NCBI GenBank assembly: GCA_013433145.1
Contig: CM024175.1
Coordinates: 8,726,516-8,790,515, forward strand
Reading direction: 5' to 3'
Length of the DNA stretch: 64,000 bases
Origin: Ascaris suum
Lineage: Eukaryota > Nematoda > Chromadorea > Rhabditida > Ascarididae
Notes under the pieces: generated by a model
The model's input: the letters and a program-made list of their open reading frames with translations, nothing else
Database searches by the model: none
Told to the model about the DNA's origin: nothing
Shown here: positions 15,351 through 32,290 of the stretch, in pieces
Layout of the letters: each line of letters starts with the position of its first letter
Numbering within the stretch: the first letter of the stretch is position 1
Program-made: the position numbers and the translations under genes

Positions 15351-15552
15351 GGCGGCTTTCGGCGTTGTTTGGCTAGTGCGTTTTACAGTTCTGGTGGCAA
15401 GGGCGTTGCGAGAATAATCGAAGTGCTTCTGAAGATGGTAGAAGGACGTCAGACCTACGATTTATTACCGTTGTCGTATTATTGCGTTTGAAGGAGTGAT
15501 GTTGTTCGCATAGATATTAGTTATGGTTTTTATTAACGTTGATCGTCGCTAG

Positions 15553-19626
<4,074 letters not shown>

Positions 19627-19773
19627 TCCACTTCTCCTTTTCGTTCGTATCGACTAGCGGAAATGTCATGTACCTGATATACGTTTGACTTCATTTCTAC
19701 GGTTCAAAATTTTCTACACGCTTCTGCAATCGCCTCGTTTTGAGTTCGTTCTGATTTCCTTTCCACGCAGTGA

Positions 19774-19779
19774 AATAAA
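19774..19779 (+). terminator. Polyadenylation signal AATAAA, proximal
   Basis: The canonical hexamer lies 148 nt after the polyubiquitin stop codon, in gtgaaataaatttc. Confidence 0.7.
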
Positions 19780-20036
19780 TTTCTCCGAGAAGTATTTTCA
19801 TCACTGACCTTCACTGTTACTGATTTGCACTCTCCTCCGCTAGTCGAATTCATCTATCCCCATCAACAGCTGTATCGTGAATGTGTTGTCACATACTGTC
19901 TCCAGTGGGAATATCTCTGTAAACCAAGCAGTTAGCCGCCGATGCTCACCGTGTCTTTTCAGCCCCGCAATTATTGAATGATAGCTGTGTGACTGAACTG
20001 ATGATGTATCAACCGCAATCAACAAACCATCAGTCC

Positions 20037-20042
20037 AATAAA
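20037..20042 (+). terminator. Polyadenylation signal AATAAA, distal
   Basis: A second hexamer (ccaataaaattcc), 411 nt after the stop, is followed by T-rich sequence. It may give a longer 3' UTR. Confidence 0.55.
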
Positions 20043-22437
20043 ATTCCTTTCTTTGTTTTTGTACATCATTTCAAATCGAAAGCTGTACAATAATAACTCG
20101 TTGATTCAACGAGGGAGGTTACTAGACATGAGCGAAATATTGAGTGATCGCGGTTACATTAAGGGTTTTCAGTTTGTAAAGTAAGGGAAACGCAACGGTC
20201 CGATTGCATGGGGTGGTTGTGATGCAGTGAAGGGTTGTGAAGCTTCATCAGTTTCGAGGTCCAAAATGTTGGTCTAACCTTTTGCGTTTTAAGAGGAGGC
20301 AAGGGAGAGTGGGAGGGGAAATCCTACAGTCGGTGTTGCGCTGAAACAAATCGGTCCTCGAGTTGCGGTTGAGTCGAGACACCTAAGGTGATGCTTAGTG
20401 CGGAGATTGGTGGTGGGGATTCTCGTCTTCAAGCGTGGGCAACCGTCTCAAGAATGTTTGTGACGGATAAGGTGCGAATAATTCAGGTGCAGGCAATTCA
20501 CTTTTATTGGCAACTGGCGTTTGGTTTGTACAGACTTTGGTATTCCAGCGGCAGGTTCGGAGGCAGCGGCACTTGTGAGACTCATCGGGCTGATTTCATG
20601 TTTTCAGCGGGAATATATCGTTTGTTCATATAGCAGACAAAGGAGACCAAAAAGCTTTTCCCTCGAAGTGTTGCAAGTTGTTGAAGAAATGCTGTCGTAT
20701 GCATATTCATGGAAATCGATGGAGAGATAGAACCGTAGCGTTTTTGCGATGATGTCCATTAGGTCGAAAGGCTATCCCCCTTAATGCCAGCGAATAAGAA
20801 AAGCGGATACATGTTACATCCAATTCCGGATGGGTTATAACATTAGCACAGATGTGAATTTGGGATGAATGCGCCTGAGACGAGGTCCTACATACGGTGA
20901 TATAATGATAACTTGAACACAACACCGGTCTCATCGCGCTTGATCCGTGCGAAACCTTGACTCAATTTGTTCAGAGTGACCGAGGATCGCACCGGCTCTC
21001 GTTTCGACTGCGACCAAGACCGAGGCTATGTTTAATCCAGATTAAGTGTTACACAAAACCGCCTCTAAAAGAGAAACTCCATAATGCAGAATACTCTTCG
21101 GCCTGCCGTCAAATGCAAGAGGTGTGCTTTCAAGTCGTTTTGAAGGCTTCCTCATGAACCTCAAGTCGGGCCCTGTAATGTCGATTACAGTCATCAAGTT
21201 TTGTAGCTTCGATTTGGTGGTTCCGAAATTAAAACTATGGGGTGCGCTGAACACATATCTATTCGCAGGCATGAGCTAGGCAATGTTGTTGGCCGCTGTG
21301 TAAGGCTGATCAGTCCGTTATCGGTCAAGCGGGAATAGTGCGCCCTGCAAAGCAAGTCAAAAGCGGTCGAGGGTATACAGGCAGATCAAACAATGTGCCG
21401 TGAAGTTAGCCTGAGGCAGAATCGGGAGGGTACAAAAGGGGTTGATGTGCATATGTATTTATTCCAGATGCTAGATGTGGGCGAGGATGGGTGGGTCTAT
21501 GTGTGGCCTGGGAGCGCATGAGGAGGTCGACGGGAGCGTGGAGTCAGCGGGGATTGTGCTGACGAACGAAGCCATCCCTGTGAACGAACAACTGTTGTTG
21601 TCGCATTGTTGTATAGGTATGAGAACTGTTCGCCCTTGTACCTGCGTCGTTTCGCAGTTTACTCGACTGCACCTCGACAGAGTGCAGATCCTCAAGGAGA
21701 CCTGGACGACTAGTGCCAAGAGGGACTGGCCACTAGAATGATACGTTTTGGGCGTTGAGACTAGCGCATTGTACTCCAACTGGCCCATATGTGCCACATT
21801 ATTTTGTTGCTTACAAGTCAAGTTATCTAATGTTTTTTATAACTTAGGCAAATGGGGCAACATTAGTCACATTTTGATTAGCAGCAGTGACGTTAGTGTG
21901 TTTCACGCTGTTCATACATATTCCCAGCCACATTAATCATACAATCATACGACGGGTATATGTCAACAGACAAGTTCCTTTGGTGTGTCGACTTTTAATG
22001 TCGCGCTTAACTGTTCGTCGTTAAAATGTTACTATAACGGTTGCCCTTGATAACGTAAGAAAATTTATTGAGAAAATTGAAGTTTTTTATGGTTCATTGC
22101 AAATGTTGAAGGACTAAAAATTTTTCTGCATTCTTTATGCAGTAAAGTGAGAGCTTTCCAAAAAGAATTCCACCACTCCCCGAGGCCATCTGTGACTAAA
22201 ATGACGTTTTCCCTTGCCTCACGGTCCTTTCATGCCTTTTCCCACCTTTGGAAATAGCTTATGAGAAGTGAAGTTTTTGTTGGCTTGGTCGATTTGTGTT
22301 CCAATTTCCGTCCCACTAACACTGACAACTACAGCACTTCGCTCGCCGCATCCTAGAAAAACGGTGCGCCCTTTCACTATCCACTGCGTGCGTACCGTTG
22401 TCACGCACATCACATTTACGCGAGTGCGCAAAGGATC
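20043..22437. other. Unassigned, locally GC-richer sequence
   Basis: GC content is visibly higher from about 20200 to 21750. Short frames exist on both strands (for example 21475-21741 plus and 21471-21821 minus) but they overlap one another and carry no motifs. No structural RNA is recognised. Confidence 0.4.
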
Positions 22438-22509
22438 AGGTCCCACCGAGATTTGAACTCGGGTCGCAGGATTCAAAGTCCTGAGTGCTAACCGCTACAC
22501 CATGGGACC
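22438..22509 (-). tRNA. tRNA-Gln (UUG)
   Basis: The reverse strand reads GGTCCCATGGTGTAGCGG at the 5' end and closes with a complementary TGGGACC plus discriminator T. The anticodon arm is CAGGA-CTTTGAA-TCCTG, giving anticodon TTG (decodes CAA). The T arm is CCGAG-TTCAAAT-CTCGG. Internal promoter boxes are intact: an A box from the TGGTGTAGCGGTTAGC region and a B box around GAGTTCAAATCTC. There is no intron and CCA is not encoded, as expected in eukaryotes. The nearest T5 run downstream on the transcribed strand is about 80 nt away. Confidence 0.96.
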
Positions 22510-25116
22510 GCGGTGTCCGGTACATCCAGCAATAATATATGATTAATTCAAGCAGTACGTTGACAGGGACCAGCGAATGATATTTATACCAAGAAATACA
22601 ATGAACACCCAGATTTGCCCCCATGGGCGGGCAACCACAGCTGCAAAAATTTTCACCGTTTGAATAGGTAGACATTAGGTTGCGGATTAAGATGACGCCT
22701 TTATAGCAAGAACAAAATGCAGTTGACGAAGAGAGTCCAAGAGATACACCGAATCACCGATTGCACATCCTTGCCCGCGTAACGGCCAAACGTCACGGAC
22801 CACGTACCCCGTTCGTCCCTCACCCCAGTATTTGATTCAAGTTTGTCAACATCCGTAACAGACGATGCAACTGGATCTACTGAAATACCGGGTGAACCTG
22901 TAGAGAGAAGGTAATGATGCCCCATCTCTGTACGCTATATTCCTTGCAATACCAAACAGGAATGCAAGATATAAAACTCCTTGCTTGTGACACACTCCTC
23001 CCCTCTCCCTCCTCCGCCCCTCATCTCTCATAAAAACTCAGTTCGCCAATAAGGATGTCATGGAGCGCCATCACTATTGTCGTGAGCTATTTCTGCTGAA
23101 ATGTGCACCTCTCCGCTTATTTTCCCTGAGTCAATCTCTGGCTGGTCGAGCTACTTAATTGCCTTTGTTGGTTATATTTGGTTATAAGTATCGCTTCGTC
23201 TACCGATCACCGGCTTAAATGTGAAGGCAGCAAGAAAATAATTTTCATATTTTATAGGATCCAATCGAGCGTTCAATTACACTCGGTTATCTCTAGTCTC
23301 TCATAGGTTCGTACTAGTATGCTTGCAGGTAAATAAATAAACGAAGCAGGTGGAATAACGATTGTAAACAAGACGACAGAATTTTTATTTATGCAAGAGC
23401 AAAGGAAAATGTTGTCAAGAAATTGAATAAAGACACCCATAAATACATACAGCATAGCAAAGAAGGCTGCGCTTGAATCTGCGGAATGCGCAAACCATAC
23501 AATATTGGAATTTACAAGCCACTTGTCGATCCCTCCATAAAACGATATTAATTGAAAATAATTCCTCCGTCGTTTTCTCCCGTAAAAAGCCGTTCAGCAA
23601 GTTACAAGATGGAAAAGAAATGCAGTCGAACAAAACAAATTTGTTGTGATCAATTGGTTGTGAGTTATTTCTTACAATAGTCTCGTCCAGTGCGCAATTC
23701 CTGAACCAATAGAATGAGCCACAACGAATAGCAATTAAATCTTCGCTTCCAAATAAGCCGCTTCTATAGCTATGGAATCTATTACGTCGACGCTCTCAGT
23801 TGTTAGACAAGATAGTGGCATCCAACAAATAATACTACCCTTGAAATTCCAGATGAATGAAGTATTACTTAAAATATGTGTACTCATAGATCTCTCAACA
23901 TTTTCTCCTGCTTTATTCATGGTGAATTTCCAATATTCGATCAAAAATTTCAACTGCGGTATTTGAAAACACTCCGGACGATACATTCCTCCATCTTTTT
24001 CTTACTATTGGTGCCCAGTTAATTACCTTCTGCCATCGGTATCGCTGTGAAATAGTATTTTCCCTCTTTGCTTGGATAACAAATTAACGCCGAATTGTCA
24101 AGGGAATAGATATAAAAATTTTCATGTTAAAGTTGCAACGTGTTCTAATGCTCAATTGCAACGAATTGAAATGCATTATGATTTTCGACATTTTGTTGAG
24201 TAAAGGAACTGATAAAGATTGCTTTGTTGAAGATGAGAACTGTCACTGATGGACAATTCCAGAAAACATGGCTATTATGTGTCTCCTTTAAAGAATGCAT
24301 CAGTTTTCCAAACGTTCTGCAAAATTTTTCAGGGATTATTCTTTGTTCTCGAACAATCACACCTTTGACCTTCGGTCAACGATTATATTCATGATGGCCA
24401 TGAACCCGCCCTTGAGACAAACTTTTGCGTCCTTATTGGCATAATTCGTGCAAAATGACATCACCTCTCCAGTAAACACTGATGTCAAGTAAAAGCAAAC
24501 TTATTAACAACAAATACGCTAGTATCTGTTCACGATGTGACGCAACATTTACCATCACGTCAGCCAAAATGACTATGAAGTAAAGGAGAATACTGCAGAT
24601 TTTCAATTGACAACGAATATGTTTGAGTAGGCTAGAAATTTCTCCATCTGTCTTCTTGGCTATTTGAGGCACCAACACCACCCACCCACTCAAAAACAAC
24701 CCCTTTCCTGATTACCACAACGAACTGCTTCATTCACATATTTTGCATCATTTCTTCACTTCCCTTTCGCAGTTCAGCTGACCATTGAAAGCATGGGAGG
24801 GGGGGGGGGGCGGAAATTTGCATTGAAAAACATCTCATAAACACCGCTTCGGTTGGCTCATTCGTTCAAAACACATCTCTCACGGTTTAATTTTCTACAA
24901 ACATATAAAGAAACGCACGAAACAGCCACTTGTTACCCATAATCAAAGTCTTCACTTTATCCTTAAGGCGTGTACAGACGGACAAGGACCTGTCGCTTCC
25001 GTTATTTATAAAGGGAGATGGCAGGGGCAGGAAGGAAGCGGTGGAGCGTCACTCTTCTTATTATATTCCCTCCCTCTCAGATTATGTCACTTCACAAATG
25101 AATGTGCTAGTTTTTC
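22510..25116. other. Unassigned; scattered minus-strand open frames
   Basis: Downstream of the SH2-kinase-like gene there are five successive minus-strand frames of 60-88 codons between 24699 and 23273. Two of them are rich in hydrophobic residues. I could not join them into a phase-consistent gene and recognise no motif. A run of 12 G lies at 24799-24810. Confidence 0.4.
24799..24810. repeat. G12 homopolymer
   Basis: Twelve consecutive G followed by CGG. It could fold as a G-quadruplex. Confidence 0.9.
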
Positions 25117-28100
25117 TCAAAGAACGATCGCGCCTCTCGAACGCAACTCTCGTTGGCGAATATTCCACATATGGTGATTCAGTTCACGAAAGCTCGGCCG
25201 TTGATCGGCGACACGTCGCCAGCAGCTTGTTACCGTACTCCAAATAGTCGTCGGCATACTCTAAAATAATCCTATAATTTGAGGCCATTTGTTTCAAAAA
25301 TAATTAAGGCGATAAATATGTTGAATAAGCATAACGATGCAACATCGGAAATGCAAAGAACATTTATGGAATCGGATATGCTTCCTGTGTGTGTGAGAAG
25401 CTTTGCATATAGAGATCTAGGAATATCGACCTCATCTCACGACGGGCCGAATTTGGATACCTACACAAAAAAATTTTCGCACTCCGTAAATTCAAGCTTT
25501 TACTGCAGTTTATCAAATAATCTGAGTCAGTTTTGCAAAACTATGAAATTTATCAAAAAGTACTACATTTTTTTTCACAGCAGCTCAATTTAAGTATCGT
25601 AATTCTTTTATTCTCCTACCTTTAACGGATCCATGCGATAGTCTTTCAGCGTAACAAGTGCACAAATTTGTAGATTTGTTAGTCCAGGATAAGGCTCCGC
25701 GCCATCTGCATAAATCTCCCATAGCTGTAAACACGTCAAATGCTGTTTATCTGCATATAATTCGTTTCTGTAGATGATGATCTCAGTTATTAGCGAAATT
25801 TAACTATTGGTGAGTTTTTAGCGCAATTTAAGTATTGATGTTCATCTGCGCATAAATACTTAACTCTTTTCAGCGTCTGCAATAATCGACTGATATTCCG
25901 TTTCAGGTTTATCAGGTCTTCGTCTCAATACGTTTTTGATTATAACAAATGCATGTTTGATTCTTTTGTGTTGTTGTTCCCACTGAATTGAAACGAACAT
26001 TTCATCATCACTTCATCAACTCATTAACGGTCATGTCATCGTGATTTTCGATAACAACAGGTAGGCATCAATGCAAACTCTGCTATACTACCTTATCAGT
26101 TACCTGTTTTCTAGAACGATTGAAATCTTCACCAATTCTAAAGCGTCTCTAGGGGAAACTTGCCCTTATTAAGAGAGGAAATTTGTTTATTAAGAGAAAA
26201 CTTCATATCACGTTGTTTATGGCCTGCGTTCCATAACATCCCAATCAGCTAAAATTTTTCTGCGTCAAACTTTCCTCTCTATCTTAGCCCAGGATTTATC
26301 TGCCGGCTTCAACGAAAGAAAGAAACAACTGTCACTTAAAGGAGAATATTTGCGGCAAATTGATTGCAGAAATGCTTACAAGAACGCCATACGCCCATAC
26401 GTCAGATTTCGTTGAGAAAATATGTTGTTGCATCGTTTCGGGTGCCATCCACCTAACGTTTACCTGAATTCGTTAAACTTTGCAGTGATTTTCGATAACA
26501 ACAAGTAGCCATCAATGCAAGCTCTGTTACACTACCTTATCACTTACCTGTTTACTAGAACGATTGAAATCTTCAGCAATTCTATAGCGTCTGTAGGGGA
26601 AATTTGCAGCATTATAGCTATTGATGAAATGTTATTGTTATCCACTTGGATTACAGTTGAAACTTTTGCAGTATGCAAAAAGCAGGCATATTATCGGCAA
26701 GAAATGTATTTTACACCTATAAGATTAAGGAACGCGAAAGAAATAGTAGTCAATAAAAACTTGGAGTAGCACTTCTGGACTCTTTAAGAGGGAAGTATTC
26801 AAAAGAATCGGATGTTCCCATTTGCAGCAAGTTCAAAGTTCACTTTCACCAGCTATTTCTAACAATTTTCGTCAAATATTAAAATGAATGATAATGTATG
26901 TCAAGGTGAGATGCCTATTTACCTTATCCAATGGTTTGAATGCTCTAGAATTGGGTCTTGAAATTGACAACGAGGTACTGATAACGGCAAAATAAAACAA
27001 TCAAGTAAAACTATTTCGCATCTGGGTATGGAAGATGCTTCTGCATCAAGAGTTGAGAATCTTAGAAACCATATTGCATCAATAAGTGTAAATAATGATC
27101 ACTGATGAAAGTTCCTCTCTTCATTCTTCAGGTAAGCTCACCTCTTCTTGAAAGCGATCAAGGCGCTGATGCATTAATAAATTTGATCGCCTTCTACTTC
27201 AATGAATAAAGGTGAGAGATTATTTTATCGTTATAAATGAAAGGAAATTCAAAATCCACGAATTCTTTTCCTCGAAAAGTTTTTTTTAAAGTTTACCTGT
27301 ATTACCTGATGCGTTATACTTTCAAAACCTCACCAAACACATGACTGTCGCTTACTAAATATTAAACACACCTTTACGATTAGTTAATGCAATTTATAAA
27401 CGAATTGAGAAACCGAATACGAACAACAAACTTTTTGAATTGGATCGCTATGCAAATACGACGGACATTTTGTAGAGGTCGCATTCCGGAAGTTTCCAAG
27501 TTTCAACGAAAGGTTTGCATCCAGAAGACAGTTCCTCGCCGCCACATTCCTGATTTAGCAAAAAATAGCAAATTTAACTTGAATGTTTAAAAGCATCGAC
27601 TATCCAAATTAATATACTAGTGTAATGTCTATTCATTGGTTAAAAACTCAGACCGGTTAAAATGTTTGTGTGCATTTTGATGTCTTCTCCAGGTAAGATG
27701 TTGTTTCGGCGCTCGCTACAGCATTCGTTGAAATAGACGAATGGGCATGAATTGCATAAATAATCATTATTTGCAGATATGAGATCCAAAGCAGCAATAG
27801 CCAAAGTTATTTTGATCGAATTTGCTCTTTGCTTTATCGGAGCAACGTTTCGAAACTATGGTACAACTGAAAAATTTAACGAAACAGGTAAACTACGAGG
27901 TATATACTCGTAGACCCTCTTGCAGCGATCGCCTACCAAAGAAGTTTATCTGCGGTCAACACAAGCACGCAAGCGTTCTTTTCCTTGCCAAGTTTTCCTA
28001 TCGGATTCATCACTTTCGAATATGCTGCTGACAACACTAATGTTCACCCTCCAACACTTAGCTAATATCATTTCAGTCGATCCTTTGCATAAAAGCATTA

Positions 28101-31100
28101 TTGTCGTATTATTTAGCAACTTCATTAGTTGTTTACTATGTATAGTTTTTACGGAAATTCTCTGAACTCACTTATGTACGAATTTGTTCCCCTCAAGATA
28201 GGCTAATGCCGATGCTGCTTCGTTCGCGAACCGTAACCTCATCAATGGCGTTAGTCCTAATTTCTTTTCACGCAAAATTCGTGCCAAATTGGCTGAAAGC
28301 GATTTCGAAATTATAGCAAAGAATATAACGTTTATAAAACAATCATCGTTTCTAATATTAAATTATAGCAAATATAACGACGAAAAGGACAATTAAGTAG
28401 GATTTCACGTGAACCGATTTGTTATCCGGTGAAGGTTATGATGAAAGAGCTGGAATACATTAGAAAACTTTCAAATAGGCTAAAGTTACTTTTTTAAACC
28501 TTCAAACGCATTTGATATTCAAAAGCCATAAACTCGGCTGCAGTAGGACTTCATTGTTTCAGAAAATAAGAGTTATATTTAAGAAACCGACTTATAACAA
28601 CAGGCATTGTTTGCAGTATATATGGCATAATGCAATTCTTTTCACTAAGAATGTGGGAGCCCTAATTGCAAATAACCAGATATGGTGCAGAGTTGCAGAG
28701 TTGAGTGAATCATTCGAGCAATTTGCCACTGAAATGCATCATCACCAGCAACCAGATGATGGGGTAGCGAATATGTTATCATAACGGATTTTCTATTAAC
28801 CTTAACATGTATTGGGAATTAGGGTAATTAGGACTGAGCCGGAGCACCAAACAGCTCCTTTACCTTGCGGACATCTCAAGCTTCAAAGTGCCCTCAGAAC
28901 AGCATCATGTCAATTATCTTCAATCTGCCCTCGAGAAGGCTCCAAGGATATTCTCGAAGGCCTGGACCACATCCCCGCTAGTACTGCTTCAGAAATGTTT
29001 CGTTTGAACACCAAAAGCTAGCTGTTGTTCGAAAGCGTTTAGCAGCCACGAACCTCGAAAGCTCCTGGAATTCGTTGATCCCAAGACTACTCGAAGTCCT
29101 GGATGCCAACATTAACCCTTGTCCTCGAATGTCCTGGTAGCTGACAATACTGTCTTAACGCCTAGGTGCTCCAGTAAATTTGACGTGCTCGGGACATATT
29201 CAAGCCGACATTGCCATAGAATCAATCTTATCTTGTCTCAAGTATTAACGTATACCTTTTTCGTATATCACGTACAAAATTAGAGATTCAATATCAATTT
29301 CGGCCGTTTTATTATGTGCGGGTTAAGCAAAAAGTTGAAGTGCCTTATTTGACCGCGAATTTTAACAGACAAAGATTTTCGTGTGATTTTTGTCGCAAAA
29401 ATTCGCAATAACAAAGTTCATATATTGAGTTGCTTTAGAACAATATCCGCTCAGTATCATAGCAGTGCGACCTTCTTGAAAAAATGTCTGAAAAGACCTT
29501 TAGAAAAATCAAATTCCCTCGGAAACTTTTGAATGTGACGTTGTGGAAGTACCTGCAAAACGAATTTGTAACGGTTCAAGTCTATTATATTAAGAGTGGC
29601 ATGACCATTGGTAAAACAGCGGCATAGTCGTCATACAAACACTTTCAAAACCCCCCGATTTTAGGATAAACGAACAGTTTTCACTATTATATTCTTTCCT
29701 TTTTTATGAAGAAATTTTTTTTCCTTGTAAAATTCCCACAAAGTCAAAGGCAAAAGAACAATCTCAGCACAATTCTTGTGTTGCTTGCTATAAGCCAGAA
29801 GATATTAAGCGATCATTAATGAGCGCACATCAACAATTTATTTCAATTCTCTCGGATACTGTTAGACTTTCAGTGTATAAAGGTGCGCGCTTGAGGTGTT
29901 CCAAGTTCGGAAACTCAACTTTGGCATCAATCAAGGCCTTCCAATGATGCTCTCTCATTTCAAGGGGGCCCGAGGCTTGAGGATGCCCGAAGTGAGAGCT
30001 GTCAGCGTCATCCTTAGCTAACAGAGGCACCGAAATTCATTAACAACAAACTATGATTTAGTGGGCCTGACCATATCTTGCTCCTAAGGATAACGACTTG
30101 ATCCCACGTTGATCTAATCCTTTTAGGTATCCAAGACTACTCCACGCATCATACTACCTTTGTCTATAGCTACAAATATGACGAAGAAGAGCAAACTTTG
30201 GCATAATTCAAGCAGCATTGCGATTGGCTTAGATGTGACAATAATACCATATGAGCGCAAAATATTTGGATGATTCAGTTTACGTAGCAGTCGTGCTTCT
30301 GCCAGAAATGATTTAACACTCTCCACATCGGCATTTTCATTAAGCATCATCACCGCCGCTGGAAACTTGCTTCTTCGCATCTCAATTTCCGCTTGAATCG
30401 CCTCAAATTGAACAAATCCGAGTCCACACCGTTAATAATGGATTACCTCCTAAATAGAGCTATTGCAAGACTTCAAGTAGCTCGAGAACTGAAACTGTGC
30501 AATTTTAGCGAGCGTTGCAAGAGAGGGAGAGGGAGAGAGAAGAGAAGACAGAGAAGAGAAGAGAGAGAGAAAAAAAAGAGAGAAGAGCGAGAAGTGGGGA
30601 ACACCATACGACTTTAGAAAAGTTTGCTGAATCACTAACCTACTGAGGCGGGAATTACTGCGCTCCAGTTACCTTATAACGTGAGCATTTCCTATCACAA
30701 AGGTACACTATAAATGATAGAACTTGATGAAAATAGTAGGTGCATATGTTACCTCCTCCGAGTAGCAATTGTCAATCTTTCTTGTAAGCATTATAGATTG
30801 CGCATTGAAGTTCCATTCCGGTATTGGTATAGCGTTCTTCAATATTGGTGCGTTCGCAGAGAATGAAATGCTTGTTTTATGATGACGTTCAATTAAGCGT
30901 TTTATGCTTATTTCCTTCAAGAATTAAGACTATTCTTCACAATTGATCACTTCATTCTATGTGGTGAAAATTCTACAGAGATTCAATGAAAATAACTTTG
31001 CTGAATTGTTTAATTACGTTGAAAACAATGACTACTTTTTGAAAATTTAAAAAAATATACTTCAAATTCGTTATCTAATGCGGTCAATTTCGATAATCAA

Positions 31101-32264
31101 ATAGGCGAAACTGTTTTCATTTTCAGGCCGATTCTGAAATCGTTGTATCAAGCTATGAATAAAGACCAGGGCTAGCCCCAAGTTGGCCAGCTAATGCAAT
31201 GCTCGGACTTTTCATGCAGACGAAGAAAACGTTCTCGTTTAGTAAAATCACGAGTGCAGCATTATTTTTCAACATATTCTTGTTCTTTTTTAGTGAGGAA
31301 AATAAGGAAGCATTCGAAGTACGAAATGAGCGAGTACTTACTTGATGTGCATTGAAGTAAAATTTGTGGTTACTACTATCTTGATTGAGGATGAAATTTT
31401 TAATTTTCCCAGCAACGAAAACTGATAGAACATAAACTGGACGACCTGAAACGATAAACTTTTTACATTAGATGATAAAATAATGCAGCATCCTATTGAC
31501 TGTATCAGAGGCAGGCAGTACCACAACTGCTTGACGCCTATCGAACGTTGTTGATAGTGCTGAAACACTTCTAACGCAACTAAAAATTTGAGTGGAACAC
31601 ATTTCAGACTTAACAACAAAACTGCAACTTCAACAGCTCTCTTGCGTATTAGAGCATTGCAGTTGTTAGCTGCAACAGAAAGATCTCTCCGGATTGTTTG
31701 GATTTTTGCATATTTCCGATATAACTGTTAGGAAATTATTAGAAATTCAGCAATTTTTTTTTCATTAAGCATTTTTGAGCATCTTTAAAACAAGTCATCG
31801 AAAGAAGCATCGAATCTACTTTTGTAACTGTAAATTGTAAATGTAAATTCAGCAATTGTAAAAGAAGCATTCCACATATCACCTTCTAATGAAAATCGGT
31901 GCAGCAGATGTCATATTGGAAAATAAGTAACTGCCATCACGTTTTTCCTCCCATTAAAATCCACAAGCATCACCATTCTCTTAGATCTCTCAAATGCAAA
32001 TTTCATATGTTTACGAGAAGCCAATAATTCTGACCGCCAGTAATATGACTGCGCCTCCAATTCTTCACAACAAAGTAATTTCCTCGAAAAAAAAGGAAAA
32101 ACAAAAAAAAAACACTACATACCTTCATAATATGAAAGTCTTAGCAAATAATCGCCATCATTAGTGAGAAGCGGTCGAACATCCTCATGACTAGCGAAAC
32201 CGTGGAAGAACTTTGACGACATTAATTCATCCTCGTAAAATTCAGGCATCGACGTTACGCTCAT
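25117..32264 (-). CDS. SH2-domain Fer-like pseudokinase, 10 exons
   Basis: Exons: 32264-32123, 31445-31342, 30914-30753, 30401-30197, 28292-28172, 27549-27460, 26590-26548, 26463-26380, 25724-25620 and 25260-25117. All junctions match in phase and give 399 aa. SH2 is residues about 19-115, with the phosphotyrosine-binding Arg kept (YLLRLS, Arg42). The kinase-like domain runs from about 120 to 390. The Gly loop is replaced by KIDNCYSEE. The VAIK Lys is Met154 (AAVMML). HRD is H-K-N (244-246, followed by VAARN). DFG is N-F-R (264-266). Structural residues remain: the alpha-C Glu171, APE (296-298), SDVW Asp310 and the RPSF Arg373. It is therefore probably an inactive phosphotyrosine adaptor in cytosolic signalling. 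I chose ATG 32264, which is 13 nt after an acceptor; an upstream in-frame ATG would add a hydrophobic stretch. The gene looks intact rather than a pseudogene. Confidence 0.87.
26041..26163 (-). repeat. Duplicated exon copy inside the pseudokinase gene
   Basis: This 123-bp segment matches 26485-26607 at all but about 11 positions. It includes a copy of the activation-loop exon with its acceptor and its donor (cag/gtaact). It lies in the next-but-one intron, after the APE exon, so it is out of domain order. Used as an exon from the CTAG acceptor it would add 45 nt in frame ([15 protein letters not shown]). It is most likely a nonfunctional copy or a cryptic exon. Confidence 0.75.
26485..26607 (-). 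repeat. Partner copy holding the activation-loop exon
   Basis: Contains the 43-nt exon 26548-26590 ([14 protein letters not shown]) with flanking intron. It is about 91% identical to 26041-26163. This copy has the stronger donor (cag/gtaagt) and sits in the correct domain order. Confidence 0.8.
28920..29140. repeat. Degenerate CTCGAA-GTCCTGG words in an intron
   Basis: Within the long intron 28293-30196 a word close to ctcgaaggtcctgg recurs near 28952, 29053, 29090 and 29123, in a locally GC-richer patch. It may be the remains of a repeat or inserted element. No coding is seen. Confidence 0.4.
30519..30600. repeat. Purine (GA)-rich tract in an intron
   Basis: Almost pure A/G on the plus strand (gagagggagagggagagaga and similar), so it is polypyrimidine in the sense of the minus-strand gene. 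It lies in the intron before exon 30401-30197, about 120-200 nt upstream of that acceptor. Confidence 0.8.
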
Positions 32265-32290
32265 TATAAAAGACCTTCTGGGATAATACC
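32264..32290 (-). promoter_or_regulatory. Probable trans-splice acceptor of the pseudokinase gene
   Basis: On the minus strand, attatcccag ends at 32278, 13 nt before the ATG chosen for the SH2 pseudokinase. This spacing is typical of nematode spliced-leader sites. It argues against the longer in-frame start at 32372, which would add a hydrophobic N-terminus not expected in this family. Confidence 0.5.

Noticed and set aside
27880..27960. Alternative HRD-region exon of the kinase gene (minus strand, with an AIAARG-like frame)
   Set aside because: Resembles a catalytic loop by chance but gives the wrong phase. The exon at 27549-27460 ([12 protein letters not shown]) fits the family and the phases exactly.
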